From Acidimicrobiia bacterium (GTDB taxonomy: Bacteria > Actinomycetota > Acidimicrobiia > IMCC26256), in the NCBI GenBank assembly GCA_023262065.1, contig JALRDW010000288.1:1-5032 (forward strand): 5,032 nucleotides of DNA, read 5' to 3'. The position numbers and the translations under genes were made by a program. The notes under the pieces are model-generated. The model searched no databases and was not told the origin of the DNA. It worked only from the letters and a program-made list of their open reading frames with translations. Of this stretch, positions 4,983 to 5,032 are shown piece by piece; within the stretch, counting starts at the first letter, position 1; each line of letters starts with the position of its first letter.

Positions 4983-5032
4983 AAGAAGAGCAAGACCCAA
5001 GAAACAACACCCGAGGAGAATCCAGAGACGCT
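4983..5032 (+). other. Unassigned AT-richer tail, open in the L16 frame
   Basis: After the L16 match ends, the same frame continues [16 protein letters not shown] to the window edge without a stop. It is hydrophilic and Lys/Glu/Thr-rich, like a disordered terminus of some protein. Half of the 50 bases are G or C, clearly lower than the operon. None of the three plus frames continues L16, so a simple frameshift does not explain it. I cannot assign a family. Confidence 0.5.

Noticed and set aside
4587..5000. A single 137-residue minus-strand protein starting at 5000
   Set aside because: Its first ~50 residues are the antisense of the rplP fragment and the unknown tail; only the part below about 4853 looks like real protein.
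1..5032. CRISPR array, tRNA/rRNA genes, insertion sequence or attachment site
   Set aside because: No spaced direct repeats, no tRNA-like cloverleaf or rRNA sequence, and no transposase or terminal inverted repeats were seen; the only repeats are in the Ala/Pro linker.

Overview
The window is high-GC DNA with dense, tightly spaced genes and two GTG starts. This suggests an actinobacterium-like organism; Acidimicrobiia or a related deep lineage is my guess, not something the sequence proves. It starts inside a gene and ends in what looks like a chimeric tail, so it may be a complete short contig.

Bases 1-4500 hold one plus-strand operon for a quinol:cytochrome c oxidoreductase (bc/b6f-type complex). 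The order is: the 3' part of a cytochrome b6-type gene (1-396); a subunit IV-like cytochrome b C-terminal half with a long Ala/Pro linker (417-1241); a Tat-motif Rieske iron-sulfur protein (1253-2116); a membrane-anchored diheme cytochrome c (2123-3337); an unrecognised three-helix membrane protein with an outer domain (3356-4255); and a 78-residue lipoprotein-like protein (4264-4500). Gaps are only 6-20 bases. Cytochrome b is split and its second haem-ligand pair has b6-type spacing, unlike the usual actinobacterial qcrCAB arrangement with a full-length QcrB. In the expected scheme, quinol is oxidised at the Qo site formed by the cytochrome b halves and the Rieske protein. One electron then goes through Rieske to the diheme cytochrome, and the other recycles through the two b haems. 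The last two genes are candidate accessory or assembly subunits.

Bases 4501-4586 are a short intergenic region with a strong GC hairpin that could end transcription from both sides. On the minus strand, 4587 to about 4853 encodes a C-terminal fragment resembling the tail of an arylsulfatase. This homology stops abruptly at about 4842-4853, where the plus strand becomes an unmistakable internal fragment of ribosomal protein L16 (rplP). That similarity in turn stops at about 4982, and the last 50 bases are an unassigned, AT-richer coding-like stretch. The last ~190 bases therefore look like a mosaic, most simply an assembly or library chimera at a contig end, though a real rearrangement is not excluded.
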